Assembly: GCA_040219575.1 (NCBI GenBank)
Contig: JAVJSD010000004.1
Span: 19,264-83,263 of the forward strand
Origin: JAVJSD01 sp040219575
GTDB lineage: Bacteria > Planctomycetota > Planctomycetia > Pirellulales > Pirellulaceae
DNA length: 64,000 nt
Reading direction: 5' to 3'
Shown: positions 17,393 to 26,085 of the stretch, in pieces
How the letters are laid out: each line of letters starts with the position of its first letter
Numbering within the stretch: the first letter of the stretch is position 1
Notes under the pieces: generated by a model
The model's database searches: none
Seen by the model: the letters and a program-made list of their open reading frames with translations, nothing else
What the model was told of the DNA's origin: nothing
Translations under genes and position numbers: made by a program

Positions 17393-17518
17393 CACTTTCG
17401 CACCAAATCGACATCCGTGATCCCTCCGTGTTTCATCCGTGGCCCGAGATCGGAAAGATTTCGGAGCCACGGATGAAACACGGATCGAACACGGATAGGA
17501 AAGAGGGGAGGCCTATTG

Positions 17519-20500
17519 TTACTTCATGCCGAAGAAGTCTTTGAGGTTGATTTTCAGCGGGGGCGAGGGCTTTGACACGGCACCGTCGGCATTGGTGTAG
17601 GTGACGAACAGGTAGAAGTCCTGATTGGGCCGCAGGCCGCGAATCAGGCCGCCCGGTTCTTTCCAGGCTTTGCCGAGTTGCAGGGCGCCGCGTCCGTCCT
17701 GGTAGGGCGCCGCCCAGACATCGTACTGCGTGGCGCCTGCGACCGTGGGGAAGTGCACGTAACACTGCGTGCCGTCGACGGCCTGCTCGGGGAGTGTGAT
17801 CCGCTCGATCGTGATCGGCGGCGCCGCGCCGTCGGCCGCGCGCATGGCGGCGATCGAGTTGCCGAGCCCCTTCACATCCTTGGGAACCGGCATCCGCACG
17901 GCGGCCAGTCGCGCCGCCCGCGGCGTCGCATCCTCGGGCGAAGCGTATTCGGCGTACAGATCGCCCAGCAGCACGTCGCTGCGGTCGGCCGGCTGGGGAT
18001 CGTCGACGTACATCACGTGCGTGCGGCGTTCGACGACCACTTTCTCCAGGGTGAGCGGCAGGTCGATGGCGCCGTCGCCCTCGCTGTAGGGGCCCCACCA
18101 GGCGCTGCCGGCCTCGCGGTACTGATCGTACGGACTGTTGGCCGGCATCTCCATCCGCAGATAGCGCCAGCCGTCGAAGTTGAAGCTCATCCAGCTATGG
18201 AGATCGTCGCAGTTCCATTGGCCGCGCGTGCCGATATTGATCCACTGCTCGCCTTTCGCGTCGCGAACGAAGTAGATCGCCCGGCCCCAATCGCTGGCCC
18301 CCTTCACCCACATTCCGAGGTGCGAGGCCTGGCCGGGTATCTCGATCGGTTTGGCGGGCGTGAGCACAGAGTAATAGGGCACGAACACGCGGTCCTGCTC
18401 CGGCTCCGGAAAGTGCACCGAAAGGGCCTTGCCGCCCTGCGCCTGCGGCGCCTCGACCGGTCGGGCGGTCATTTCGCTGGGATAACGGAAGATGTACGGC
18501 GTGTGGCTTTCCTCGTAGCCCGGCTCTTGTTGCTTGCTGATTTTCCACGAGCCGTCGCCGAAGTTGGCCAATTTGCGCACGTTCTCCGCCGGTTGCGAAT
18601 CGCGGTTGTCAGGCTCGCCGAGGGCGACTTCCGCGTCGTCGGAGAGTCCCTCGATATAGCAGGGCGATTGATCAACGGTGAACGTGATCGCTGCTTCGCC
18701 GCGGGCGACGTCGATCACATTGTCCATGTGGTCGTACACCTTCACGTCGGCCCCCTTCGGCACGGTAAGCGTCACCGGCCGACGGCCGCGGAGCGTCCAC
18801 ATCACATGCACGAGTTTCCCCGTCTTGTAGTGCTTGAATTGCAGGGCGTACGTCGAGTGGCTGCCGGTCGCAATCCACTTGTTGAAGTTCTTCCGATTCA
18901 GATGCCGCGTGAGCGTCGCCAGCGCCGCGTAGGCGGGCTTGGGCGTCTCCAGCGAGACGCGATGCAGCACGCCGCCGCCGTAGTGCTGTTCGCCCCAGTA
19001 GCTGGCGGTGTCGAAGGCCGGGAAGCCGCCGTTCTGAATGTTGACGCCGTAGACCTGCAGAATCAGGCTGTTGCGGATCGTGAGGTCCGACTGTTCGCGT
19101 TCGGTAAGCGCCCCCGGTCCGCTGGGGATGCACGGTCCTTCGTACATCGGCAGCAGCGGGTTGGCGACGCCCGCGTCGGCCAATTCCTTGCGAGCCATGT
19201 ACAGCCGGTGCACCGACACCTGGTGGAACTGCTGTTCGGGCAGACGCTCGAAACAGGGGATGTCGACGCAGATGCCGTCGATCAGTTTCGCCACCTCGGG
19301 ATCGCGACGCAGGAAGTGAATCACGAACGTCGGATCGCCGTGCGGCAACAGGCACTTCACCTCGGGAAACTCTTTGTTGACGATCTTCGCCCCTTCGAGA
19401 AAACCGTTCAGGAACATCTCGTAGCGTTCCTGCTCGTAGTCGCTCATCGGCTGTTCCGGCTGGCCGATGAAGTGGGGAAAGATGCCGTGGGTGAGCGGCC
19501 CGATCGAGGGCTCCGGATAGAACGACAGAAAAATCGGCCGGCTGTTGGGCCCCGGCGACGACTTGCGATCGTTGAGCGCCGCGAGAAACTCCTCACGGGC
19601 CTTCTGCAGTCCCTCTTTCTTCAGCGTGGCGGCGAATTTGGCGGTGATGTAATGATCGCCGCCGCCGGCGAACTTCAGCGTGAAGAGTTTGTACTGCTCC
19701 ATCACCTTGCGGGTCTCTTCCCCATGCCGCCGGATGTACTCCTCGTACGAGCCGGGCGTCGTCTCGACGCCCGCCTTGGCCATCGCCAGCAGTTGCTTTT
19801 CGGCCGAGGGCGTGACATGCGAACCGCCCCAATTCCAGAAGCCGAACAAGGGGCCGCGGCCGAAGTCCCAATCGCCGCGCTCACGCGTGTCCTCGTGCAG
19901 GTACGCCAGGCTGCGCGGCTCGGCCCAGCTTTGTTCGCCGTCGGTGATGGTCAGCTTCACGTCGTGATAGCCGTACACTTTCGGCCGCAGGGGGAACGCG
20001 ACGGTCTTCTGGCCCGTGGCCGGCAGTTCGATCGACTTGCTCTGGCTGGTTGCGTGCTGGCCGTCGAGACTGGTGGTGGTGAGGTCGAGCTTGACGGTTC
20101 GCTGGGGGCCGGTGCGGTTGCGCAGCGTGACGGTGTACTTGGGCTTCTCCGGCGCCGTCCAGATGTGAGCGTAGGCGTCGGCCTGGAAGTCGACCTCCAC
20201 CGCCGGCCGCTCGGCCGTAAGGGCGAAAACGTGCACGCTGCTCGGCAGACCCGCCGCGTGGAAGCTGTAATACATCGGATCGGGCGACGCCCGATAGAGC
20301 TTCACCTGTTTGGTCAGTTCGACATCGACGTAGTCCAAATCGTCGAACTCGGCCAGCGCCCCGGGTTCGACAGGGATGGTCACCAGGTAGAGCCTGCCCG
20401 GCGCTCCGTTGGTCGACTTCACCGGCAAGGCCTTCACCTCACTCGCCTTGGCCGTGAACGCCGGAACGCGGGCGGCGAAGTTCTTGGGGAAGCCTGACTG

Positions 20501-21637
20501 GGCGCGATAGAACTGCGCGGTGATGACGGGCGTGCTCTCATCGTCGTCGTCGGCCGCGGCCAGCAAGTGCAGCGCCCGATAGCGGGCCATCGGCAGGCGG
20601 AGGGTGATTCGCGCTGGGTCTTTTATCATGGCGCCGGCCCAGCGCGCGACCATGGCGTCGCTGCCGCGTCCGCTGTAGCGTCCGTCGAGGTTGCCCTGCC
20701 GAAACCAACCGACGCCGACATCGACGTGATCGTTCCCGTCGTCGTCGGGTTCGGTGAGCGTGAACGGAACGCCGGCGACCGTGACCTCGCCGCTTTTCGA
20801 GATCGCCTTGCGGTCGATCTTCGCGCCGTTGATGTTGGCGGCGTTCAGGACGCTCTTGAGCGAAACGGGCCGGAACGTCCAATCTTCATCGGCGGGTGGA
20901 ACCGTTTCGGTGGTCACCCGCGCGACCTCCACGTTGGGCGAGACGGTGAGCCGCGCGAAGCCCTTGGTCGTGATGGTTTCGCTATCGACGTTGGTCAGCG
21001 GTATGCCGTCGAGCAGGACCTCGCAGCCGTGCTCGCGAAGGATCATTTCCAGGGTCAGCCACCGCTGTTCGACCGGCTTGGAGGCCACCATGTCGGCCTC
21101 GACATTGGCCCTTAGCGACTCGGGCCAGGCCAGGCTGCGGGCGACGTCGAACTGCGGGCGGTACGTGCCGCGCTCCTGCGGCAGGCGGAAGGTCGAGTCG
21201 GGGTCGTGCACCACCCACGAGATCGCGCCGCGGTAGGCGCTCACGGTCGCATAGTGCCCCGTCTCGCGCAGGTTGGCGACCTCGGCCAGCCCTGTCGCCA
21301 GCGTGATGCTGCTGCGCGCTTGCGCGTCGGTCAGGCGGAAAACCACGGTCACCTTGTGATCGGGTCCGATCTCCCGCGGCGTGACCAGCAACAGTTGACG
21401 CCCTGCCGCCACGATCGCCGGCTTGCCGCCCGCTTCGCTGACGCCGAACGTGTTGCCGCGTGCTTCGGCGACGGTCCAGGACGCTGGATCGAGAATCGAC
21501 TGCGGCGGCTGCGGGGGCGGATGGCCTTCCGCCGCCAGAACGGCCCTCGCGCCTCCAAGAATCGCGACGCCCGCAAGCAGGCAGAGCAATCGCAAGGCAA
21601 TAGGAATCGTTCGACTTCGAGACTGTTCGTCGGTCAT
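17519..21637 (-). CDS. Large exported protein, glycosidase-like core with C-terminal Fn3-like domain (function unknown)
   Basis: This 1372-aa protein begins with a signal peptide (about residues 1-37, IPIALRLLCLLAGVAILGGARAVLA). The following regions read as beta-rich carbohydrate-binding-like modules (ILDPASWTVAEARGNTFG; a block with VTVAGVPFTLTEPDDDGNDHVDVG). Around residues 600-950 the pattern resembles a TIM-barrel glycosidase (DWDFGRGPLFGFWNWGGSH, LLPMYEGPCIPSGPG, YGVNIQNGGFPAFDTASYWGEQHYGGG), followed by VHVMWTLRGRRPVTLTVPKG, which resembles the beta-domain behind such barrels. The last 100 residues look like fibronectin type III. The ATG at 21637 is preceded by AAGAGG at about 9 nt. 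I do not recognise a named family; a secreted polysaccharide-active enzyme is inferred from the architecture. Confidence 0.75.
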   Translation of the reverse strand: MTDEQSRSRTIPIALRLLCLLAGVAILGGARAVLAAEGHPPPQPPQSILDPASWTVAEARGNTFGVSEAGGKPAIVAAGRQLLLVTPREIGPDHKVTVVFRLTDAQARSSITLATGLAEVANLRETGHYATVSAYRGAISWVVHDPDSTFRLPQERGTYRPQFDVARSLAWPESLRANVEADMVASKPVEQRWLTLEMILREHGCEVLLDGIPLTNVDSETITTKGFARLTVSPNVEVARVTTETVPPADEDWTFRPVSLKSVLNAANINGAKIDRKAISKSGEVTVAGVPFTLTEPDDDGNDHVDVGVGWFRQGNLDGRYSGRGSDAMVARWAGAMIKDPARITLRLPMARYRALHLLAAADDDDESTPVITAQFYRAQSGFPKNFAARVPAFTAKASEVKALPVKSTNGAPGRLYLVTIPVEPGALAEFDDLDYVDVELTKQVKLYRASPDPMYYSFHAAGLPSSVHVFALTAERPAVEVDFQADAYAHIWTAPEKPKYTVTLRNRTGPQRTVKLDLTTTSLDGQHATSQSKSIELPATGQKTVAFPLRPKVYGYHDVKLTITDGEQSWAEPRSLAYLHEDTRERGDWDFGRGPLFGFWNWGGSHVTPSAEKQLLAMAKAGVETTPGSYEEYIRRHGEETRKVMEQYKLFTLKFAGGGDHYITAKFAATLKKEGLQKAREEFLAALNDRKSSPGPNSRPIFLSFYPEPSIGPLTHGIFPHFIGQPEQPMSDYEQERYEMFLNGFLEGAKIVNKEFPEVKCLLPHGDPTFVIHFLRRDPEVAKLIDGICVDIPCFERLPEQQFHQVSVHRLYMARKELADAGVANPLLPMYEGPCIPSGPGALTEREQSDLTIRNSLILQVYGVNIQNGGFPAFDTASYWGEQHYGGGVLHRVSLETPKPAYAALATLTRHLNRKNFNKWIATGSHSTYALQFKHYKTGKLVHVMWTLRGRRPVTLTVPKGADVKVYDHMDNVIDVARGEAAITFTVDQSPCYIEGLSDDAEVALGEPDNRDSQPAENVRKLANFGDGSWKISKQQEPGYEESHTPYIFRYPSEMTARPVEAPQAQGGKALSVHFPEPEQDRVFVPYYSVLTPAKPIEIPGQASHLGMWVKGASDWGRAIYFVRDAKGEQWINIGTRGQWNCDDLHSWMSFNFDGWRYLRMEMPANSPYDQYREAGSAWWGPYSEGDGAIDLPLTLEKVVVERRTHVMYVDDPQPADRSDVLLGDLYAEYASPEDATPRAARLAAVRMPVPKDVKGLGNSIAAMRAADGAAPPITIERITLPEQAVDGTQCYVHFPTVAGATQYDVWAAPYQDGRGALQLGKAWKEPGGLIRGLRPNQDFYLFVTYTNADGAVSKPSPPLKINLKDFFGMK

Positions 21638-22228
21638 TCGGGAAGCCTCTTTTCTCGGTTGGCGTTCAACGGCGATGTTCCGCCGCAGAACTTCGCTTTT
21701 AGTTCGAAGACTGCTGGGGCGCTGGAGGTACGAGGTCGTCTCGTACATGAACCGACGGCTGGCGTGTTGGTCAAGGGGAGCGACGCATGGCGCCAGAGCT
21801 GGTGGGGTGTCAATTGGGAGCCGGCGCGCGTCGCGTATGCCGCCATGACTCAGGCCTAGTATGCCGTTGCGGTTTGCGACAATTCAAGCGTTCTTTCCTT
21901 CGTCGCGGGAATTCGCAGCGGAATCCAATCGTGGCGATTGCATGCATCACAAAAAAACCACTTGGCGGCCAATCCCGGTTCCCTTTTTCCGAACGGCAAC
22001 ACCCGGCGGCAAGGCAAAGTGGACGGGGCGCCGCAGCGCGCCGCACCGCACGCGATCGATCAAATCCGACCATCTCACCCCGCGAATTCGCTAGCGCGAC
22101 ATGACAAAACAACGCCGCTCGCGGGTCTTGCCGTGAGGCACATGGATTGCACTCCACGACACTGTCGGAGGCTTGGCCACGACAGTGCGTCCGGGCGCGA
22201 AATTCGGACACGAAACGAGAGGTGCACG
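21638..22228. other. Divergent intergenic region, 591 bp, no gene seen
   Basis: The stretch separates two divergently transcribed genes for exported proteins and must contain both promoters. Open frames across it lack start sites and family resemblance. I see an AT-rich patch with an A-run (gcatcacaaaaaaaccac near 21942-21960) and a purine/CG-rich block (22020-22060), but no clear promoter hexamers or repeats. Confidence 0.4.
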
Positions 22229-23317
22229 ATGAACCGGCGAATCGTCTCACAGCGTCGCGGCACTTTGCTGCTTGTACTGATTGCGATCGGTCTCTGCCCG
22301 CTGCTATGCGATTGGGCCGTCGCGCAGCAAGACACGCAGCAGGCGTTTCAGAAGTGGGCCGTCGAGTACGCGATCGCGCAGCAACGGTCGTCGAAGTTTC
22401 AGCTCGACGAGCAGGAGGACATGAACTTCAACGACCTCTACGACAAGATCTGGAAACCCTGGGACGCCGCCTTGCTCAAGTTCCGCCATTGGCTCGACGA
22501 CAATGTCAAGGATTCGGACGAACGCGACCGGCGTTGGCGGGCGGGTCTCGAGCAGCGCGACCAGAAGTTGCTGGCGTTGTTCCGCGACAACTTCCGCCGC
22601 GGCCGACATAGCGAAGCGTGGATCTATCACTCCCTGCTATGGTACGAACTGCCCAGCCAGGGCGTCGCCACGCGCGAGGCGTTCGACGTCTACAACAAAT
22701 CGTACGAGGCGGTGAAGGCCGAGATGGAGGCCTTCGCCAAGCTGGCCGTCAGCGGTCAGTACGATTGCACGCCGCGCGGGGCTGGAACCGGCGGGCGCTT
22801 GCACCTGGTGGTCGTGGAAGGCGTCGGTCCGGCCAGCCCACAACATGTCGCCGAACTCAAGGCCGGCCCGCAGGATCCCGGCGCCTGGCCGCATTTTCCA
22901 TCCCTGCAGGTCGTGTTCAATCTCAGCGACGACAGCGAGGCCCCGTGGAACAACTGCATCACGGCCGACATCCGCCACTACGACCGCACGACCGGCGACG
23001 TGATGCGGGCCGGGCTCGAATGGATGGCGGGCCGGTGGGGCGTGTACGAAGTGTTGCTCGCCGAAAAGGGCATGCAGGCCGCCCAGGATGCGTTTCGCCG
23101 CAACTTGTCGGTCGAAAGCGGCGCCGACTCGATTGAGTTCCGCGACGCGGCCACACGGATCGGCCTCTCGCTGCAACGCGTGCGGCCCTATGGCACGATC
23201 GAGATGCGCAAGCACTGGTCGTTCATGAATCGCTGCACGCCGGCGCCGGTAGACGGAGCGCGCGGCTTGGACGCGCGCGAGGCAGCAACCAAGACGCTTC
23301 GCATCCCCGCGCCGTGA
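22229..23317 (+). CDS. Exported protein of unknown function
   Basis: This 362-aa protein starts with a clear signal peptide (RRGTLLLVLIAIGLCPLLCDWAVAQ, cleavage near residue 33) and continues with a charged, helix-rich segment (about residues 35-170, rich in K, D, E, R, W) and a mixed segment with several Trp and Tyr residues (PWNNCITADIRHYDRTTGDVMRAGLEWMAGRWGVYEVLLAEKGMQAAQ). The ATG at 22229 follows GAGAGGTG at 6-7 nt, a strong ribosome site. No known motif is visible. It is divergent from the 1372-aa exported protein. Confidence 0.75.
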   Translation: MNRRIVSQRRGTLLLVLIAIGLCPLLCDWAVAQQDTQQAFQKWAVEYAIAQQRSSKFQLDEQEDMNFNDLYDKIWKPWDAALLKFRHWLDDNVKDSDERDRRWRAGLEQRDQKLLALFRDNFRRGRHSEAWIYHSLLWYELPSQGVATREAFDVYNKSYEAVKAEMEAFAKLAVSGQYDCTPRGAGTGGRLHLVVVEGVGPASPQHVAELKAGPQDPGAWPHFPSLQVVFNLSDDSEAPWNNCITADIRHYDRTTGDVMRAGLEWMAGRWGVYEVLLAEKGMQAAQDAFRRNLSVESGADSIEFRDAATRIGLSLQRVRPYGTIEMRKHWSFMNRCTPAPVDGARGLDAREAATKTLRIPAP

Positions 23318-23377
23318 CTCGGTCGGTGATTCGATGCCGCGCTGCCGACGGTCATCGCAGGCGGTTACAATTTCGGC

Positions 23378-23770
23378 ATGCTCGCTCGCTACACGATTTA
23401 CCGAGGTAAACGTCCTGACGGCGTCGAACTACCCAACGGCGTTCGTCAGGACACGCGCAAACATACGCGGCATTGCCTGCGGCCTCCCGCGGAAGCCGTG
23501 GCGGTCTACCTGGCCTGTCCCACGCCGGAAGCCTGGCGGAAGTTCGAGGCGGAATACCTCGAGTGCCTCAAGGCTCGCTACGACGCGGACTCGGCTCCGT
23601 TCGACGAACTGGCCCGACTCGCGACCAACGGCGACGTGTTCCTGGGCTGCTCCTGTCCCACCAGGAAAAATCCGGACGTCAACCACTGCCACACCATGCC
23701 CGCGCTGCGGTTCATGCGACGGCGATATCCCCGTCTCGATGTCCGTTTTCCGCCGCGACAATCGCCGTAG
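23378..23770 (+). CDS. Small conserved-looking protein with CxCP...CH motif
   Basis: This 130-aa soluble protein ends with FLGCSCPTRKNPDVNHCHTMPALRFM, a C-x-C-P...C-H pattern resembling that of DUF488/DUF4326-type small proteins, which could bind a metal or nucleotide. The N-terminal part (LARYTIYRGKRPDGVELPNGVRQDT) also fits a compact fold. No Shine-Dalgarno is evident before the ATG at 23378. It starts 60 bp after the exported protein gene on the same strand. The family assignment is tentative. Confidence 0.6.
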   Translation: MLARYTIYRGKRPDGVELPNGVRQDTRKHTRHCLRPPAEAVAVYLACPTPEAWRKFEAEYLECLKARYDADSAPFDELARLATNGDVFLGCSCPTRKNPDVNHCHTMPALRFMRRRYPRLDVRFPPRQSP

Positions 23771-23788
23771 CTGTCCGGAAATGAAAGG

Positions 23789-23977
23789 AACGCAGAGGCG
23801 CAAAGACGCAGAGGCGCGGGAGAGCAGTTTGAAGGGGTGACCTCGCCGGTGAACCGACCAGATTCCGAAGAAGATGGCGATCAGCGGCCGTAGGCGCAAC
23901 TGCCGATGCCATCTCGGAGGAGGTTCGGAAGCTGCTTCCAACTCTCCCGCGCCTCTGCGTCTTTGCGCCTCTGCGTT
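23789..23977. repeat. MITE-like element with perfect 36-bp inverted terminal repeats
   Basis: The arms 23789-23824 (starting aacgcagaggcgcaaagacg) and 23942-23977 are exact inverted copies over 36 bp and enclose 117 bp, within which further partial complementarity is visible (agatggc/gccatct). The arms contain the CGCAGAGGCGC-AAAGACGCAGAGG heptad-like pattern known as a dispersed repeat in several bacterial groups. There is no coding capacity. The element forms a potential cruciform downstream of the small CxCP protein gene. Confidence 0.85.
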
Positions 23978-24105
23978 TCTCTTCGGTTTACCCCTCGACC
24001 GGATTATTCATCAGCACATTGCCAGGTTCAACCGAATCCGATCCGGGTCCAGGAGTTGGAACCGTATTGCGGCGCACCCGCGCAGCAACACTCGGCACAT
24101 CCGCC

Positions 24106-24362
24106 GCAAGCGCCTTGGGGCCTGGCGCCGGCAAGGCCGGCGACAGCGAAGCAAGTAGCATGGCCGCCCCCCGGCCGTGAAGGAGCGTTCCACCAAGCGG
24201 CTCTCTCTTCGCGAAGGCCCGCGTGCGCGAAGGCGACGTTCACCCTGCCCGCGGATCGAAGCAATCGCCGACGCTCCCTTTGATGGACCGCCAATTCACG
24301 GCCGGGGGCGGCCATGCTACGGAAATACCCCCCCGACATCCGGACGCCGCGAACGCCCAGCG
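24106..24362. repeat. Dispersed repeat element, copy A (core in orientation 1)
   Basis: Left arm 24106-24180 ends with gtagcatggccgccccccgg plus ccgtga; the core is 24182-24292 (111 bp); the right arm from 24293 reads aattcacggccgggggcggc and runs to about 24362. The same left and right arms occur at 59426-59762, but there the 111-bp core is inverted. The inner arm ends are themselves inverted repeats of each other (GTAGCATGGCCGCCCC/GGGGCGGCCATGCTAC), which would allow inversion by recombination. No gene is present. Together with the 23789-23977 element this accounts for most of the 623-bp gap 23771-24393. Confidence 0.85.
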
Positions 24363-24393
24363 GCTGATGAATTCTCGCGGCTGCCAAGAGGTA

Positions 24394-26085
24394 TTAGCGA
24401 CGGCCGCCGCGGGCGCGTGTCAGCTCTTGCGACAACTGTTCGACCAGCCGGGGATCGAGATGCTGGTTGAACATGGCCCGGGCGTCGCCGAAGAGCAGAT
24501 CGATGCGGCTTTTGGTGCGCGTGTCGTCGGCTTCGAAGTCGCGGCGTCGGAATTCCAACTGCGTGGTGAAGTCGTTGCGCGTCTTGAGCGTCCGCAGTTG
24601 GTCCAGCAGCTTCTGCGCGTCGTCGAAGCGGCGTTTTTCGATATGTTTGCGAATCTGCAGCGCCAAGAGCTGCTGCCGCGTGACGGCGTCCATGAAGCTG
24701 CGTTGCATGGTGATCACCGCCGCCTCGGCGTCGAGTCGCACGCCGTCGTCGGGCAGATTGATCGTCAACTCGGGCTCCAGACCCGGCATGATCGGCAGCT
24801 TCGCCAGCGGCTGGGCGCCGTGCTTGACGTACACGATCCGCACCGGTTTGTCGCCCGGTTGGATTTCGACGGCGCCGTCGAAATCGCTGATTCCCAGCAG
24901 TTGCGGCTCCGACTCCTGCAGGGCCCGCTGATCGATCCAGGTGCGAATCAGCTCGATGTCGGTATTGCTCAGCGGCGGAGCATCCTTAGGCATCCGCAGC
25001 TTGGGATCGGGATCGACCAGACGCTTCATCAGCCGGCTCGTGCGGCTGCGGCCGGGATCGATCACAGGCCCCCCGTCGCCGCCGTTGAGGACGCCGTCGT
25101 AGGTGTCGAGCCGCAACCCCGCCCCGCGTTCGGTCAGTCCATGGCACGACGCGCAGTGTCGTTTGAAGATCCGCTCGACGGCGGCGAAGTCGACGCCCCG
25201 CACCAGCACTTCGTACCCCGGCAGCGGTCGCGGCGTCTCTTCCTTCGAGGCGATGACCAACCGCGTCGATTCGTGCGTCGGCTTGGCCGCCAGGGCCAGC
25301 TTCTCGGTGCGGCGGCCGCTTCGCCCGGTGAGCGCGCTGCGCACGCCGGAAAGAATGTCGCACTCCAACAGCGAACCGTCGCGCGACGTCGTCTGCAGCA
25401 GCGTCCAGGGAACCAGTTCGGAGAACTCCGGCTTGAGGCTGATCTGCCGGTCGTTGCGGCGGATGACCGGACGAAACACCGCGTCGCCGGCAACCTGCGC
25501 GGGCGACTGACCGAAGATCAGCCCGCCGGCGCGAAGCCGCAGCGTGGCGCTGCGGCCGATCGTTTTTTCGACGCGCGCCAGGGGGACGAACGCCTGCTCG
25601 ACGCCGTCGAACAAGAGCGGCGCGATCGCCTCGACGTGGGGCGTTTCGTATTCGCTGGAGGATCCCCAGACGCGTGTTCGGCAGTCGAGCTCTTGCACAT
25701 GAAGGCGATACCCGTCGCGCTCGACGGCGACGGCGGCGAGCATCAGCTTGTCGGCGCGGAACACCTCGGCGTCGATCTGCTCGATGCGGGGGACGTCGAC
25801 CAGCGCGGGATCGAGGACCAGGTCGGTCGCCAACTCCGCGGGGGCGTCGTCAGCCTCGAGCGTCCACACGGCGCCGTGCCACGATTCAGACCACGTCTCC
25901 AGCTGCCGTTTGATCTCCGCACGCAACGCGGGGGTGAGTTCGACGGCCGAGTCGAGCGCCAACCAAACCTTGATCCGGTACGGCGAGTACTCCCACTCGA
26001 TTTGCCCGTAAACCGAGCGAGCCCCTCCGGCGGCGAGCGCCAGGGCGACGAGCGGAATCACGAGTTGTCGCGTGAGGAGGTTCAC
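24394..26085 (-). CDS. Exported protein with planctomycete c-type cytochrome domain
   Basis: This 563-aa protein has a signal peptide at the GTG start (VNLLTRQLVIPLVALALAAGG...VYGQ). The N-terminal 300 residues are beta-rich without a known motif. A heme-binding site CASCH (about residue 333) lies in a planctomycete cytochrome-c (PSCyt1-like) context: GLRLDTYDGVLNGGDGGPVIDPG...LVDPDPKLRMPKD and IELIRTWIDQRA. The C-terminal 150 residues are helical and charged. The GTG at 26085 overlaps the upstream TGA by 4 nt (GTGA), so translation is coupled to the solute-binding-like gene; an ATG at 26121 also exists but would delay the signal peptide. It is the last gene of the ExbB/ExbD operon. A periplasmic electron-transfer or ligand-sensing role is inferred. 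Confidence 0.8.
   Translation of the reverse strand: MNLLTRQLVIPLVALALAAGGARSVYGQIEWEYSPYRIKVWLALDSAVELTPALRAEIKRQLETWSESWHGAVWTLEADDAPAELATDLVLDPALVDVPRIEQIDAEVFRADKLMLAAVAVERDGYRLHVQELDCRTRVWGSSSEYETPHVEAIAPLLFDGVEQAFVPLARVEKTIGRSATLRLRAGGLIFGQSPAQVAGDAVFRPVIRRNDRQISLKPEFSELVPWTLLQTTSRDGSLLECDILSGVRSALTGRSGRRTEKLALAAKPTHESTRLVIASKEETPRPLPGYEVLVRGVDFAAVERIFKRHCASCHGLTERGAGLRLDTYDGVLNGGDGGPVIDPGRSRTSRLMKRLVDPDPKLRMPKDAPPLSNTDIELIRTWIDQRALQESEPQLLGISDFDGAVEIQPGDKPVRIVYVKHGAQPLAKLPIMPGLEPELTINLPDDGVRLDAEAAVITMQRSFMDAVTRQQLLALQIRKHIEKRRFDDAQKLLDQLRTLKTRNDFTTQLEFRRRDFEADDTRTKSRIDLLFGDARAMFNQHLDPRLVEQLSQELTRARGGRR

Noticed and set aside
14297..17476. 1059-aa open frame opposite the GSDH-heme gene
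   Set aside because: Same shadow effect; the minus strand encodes heme motifs and a signal peptide.
23429..23941. 170-aa minus-strand frame over the CxCP protein and the MITE-like element
   Set aside because: Overlaps a better-supported plus-strand gene and reads into the inverted repeat arm.
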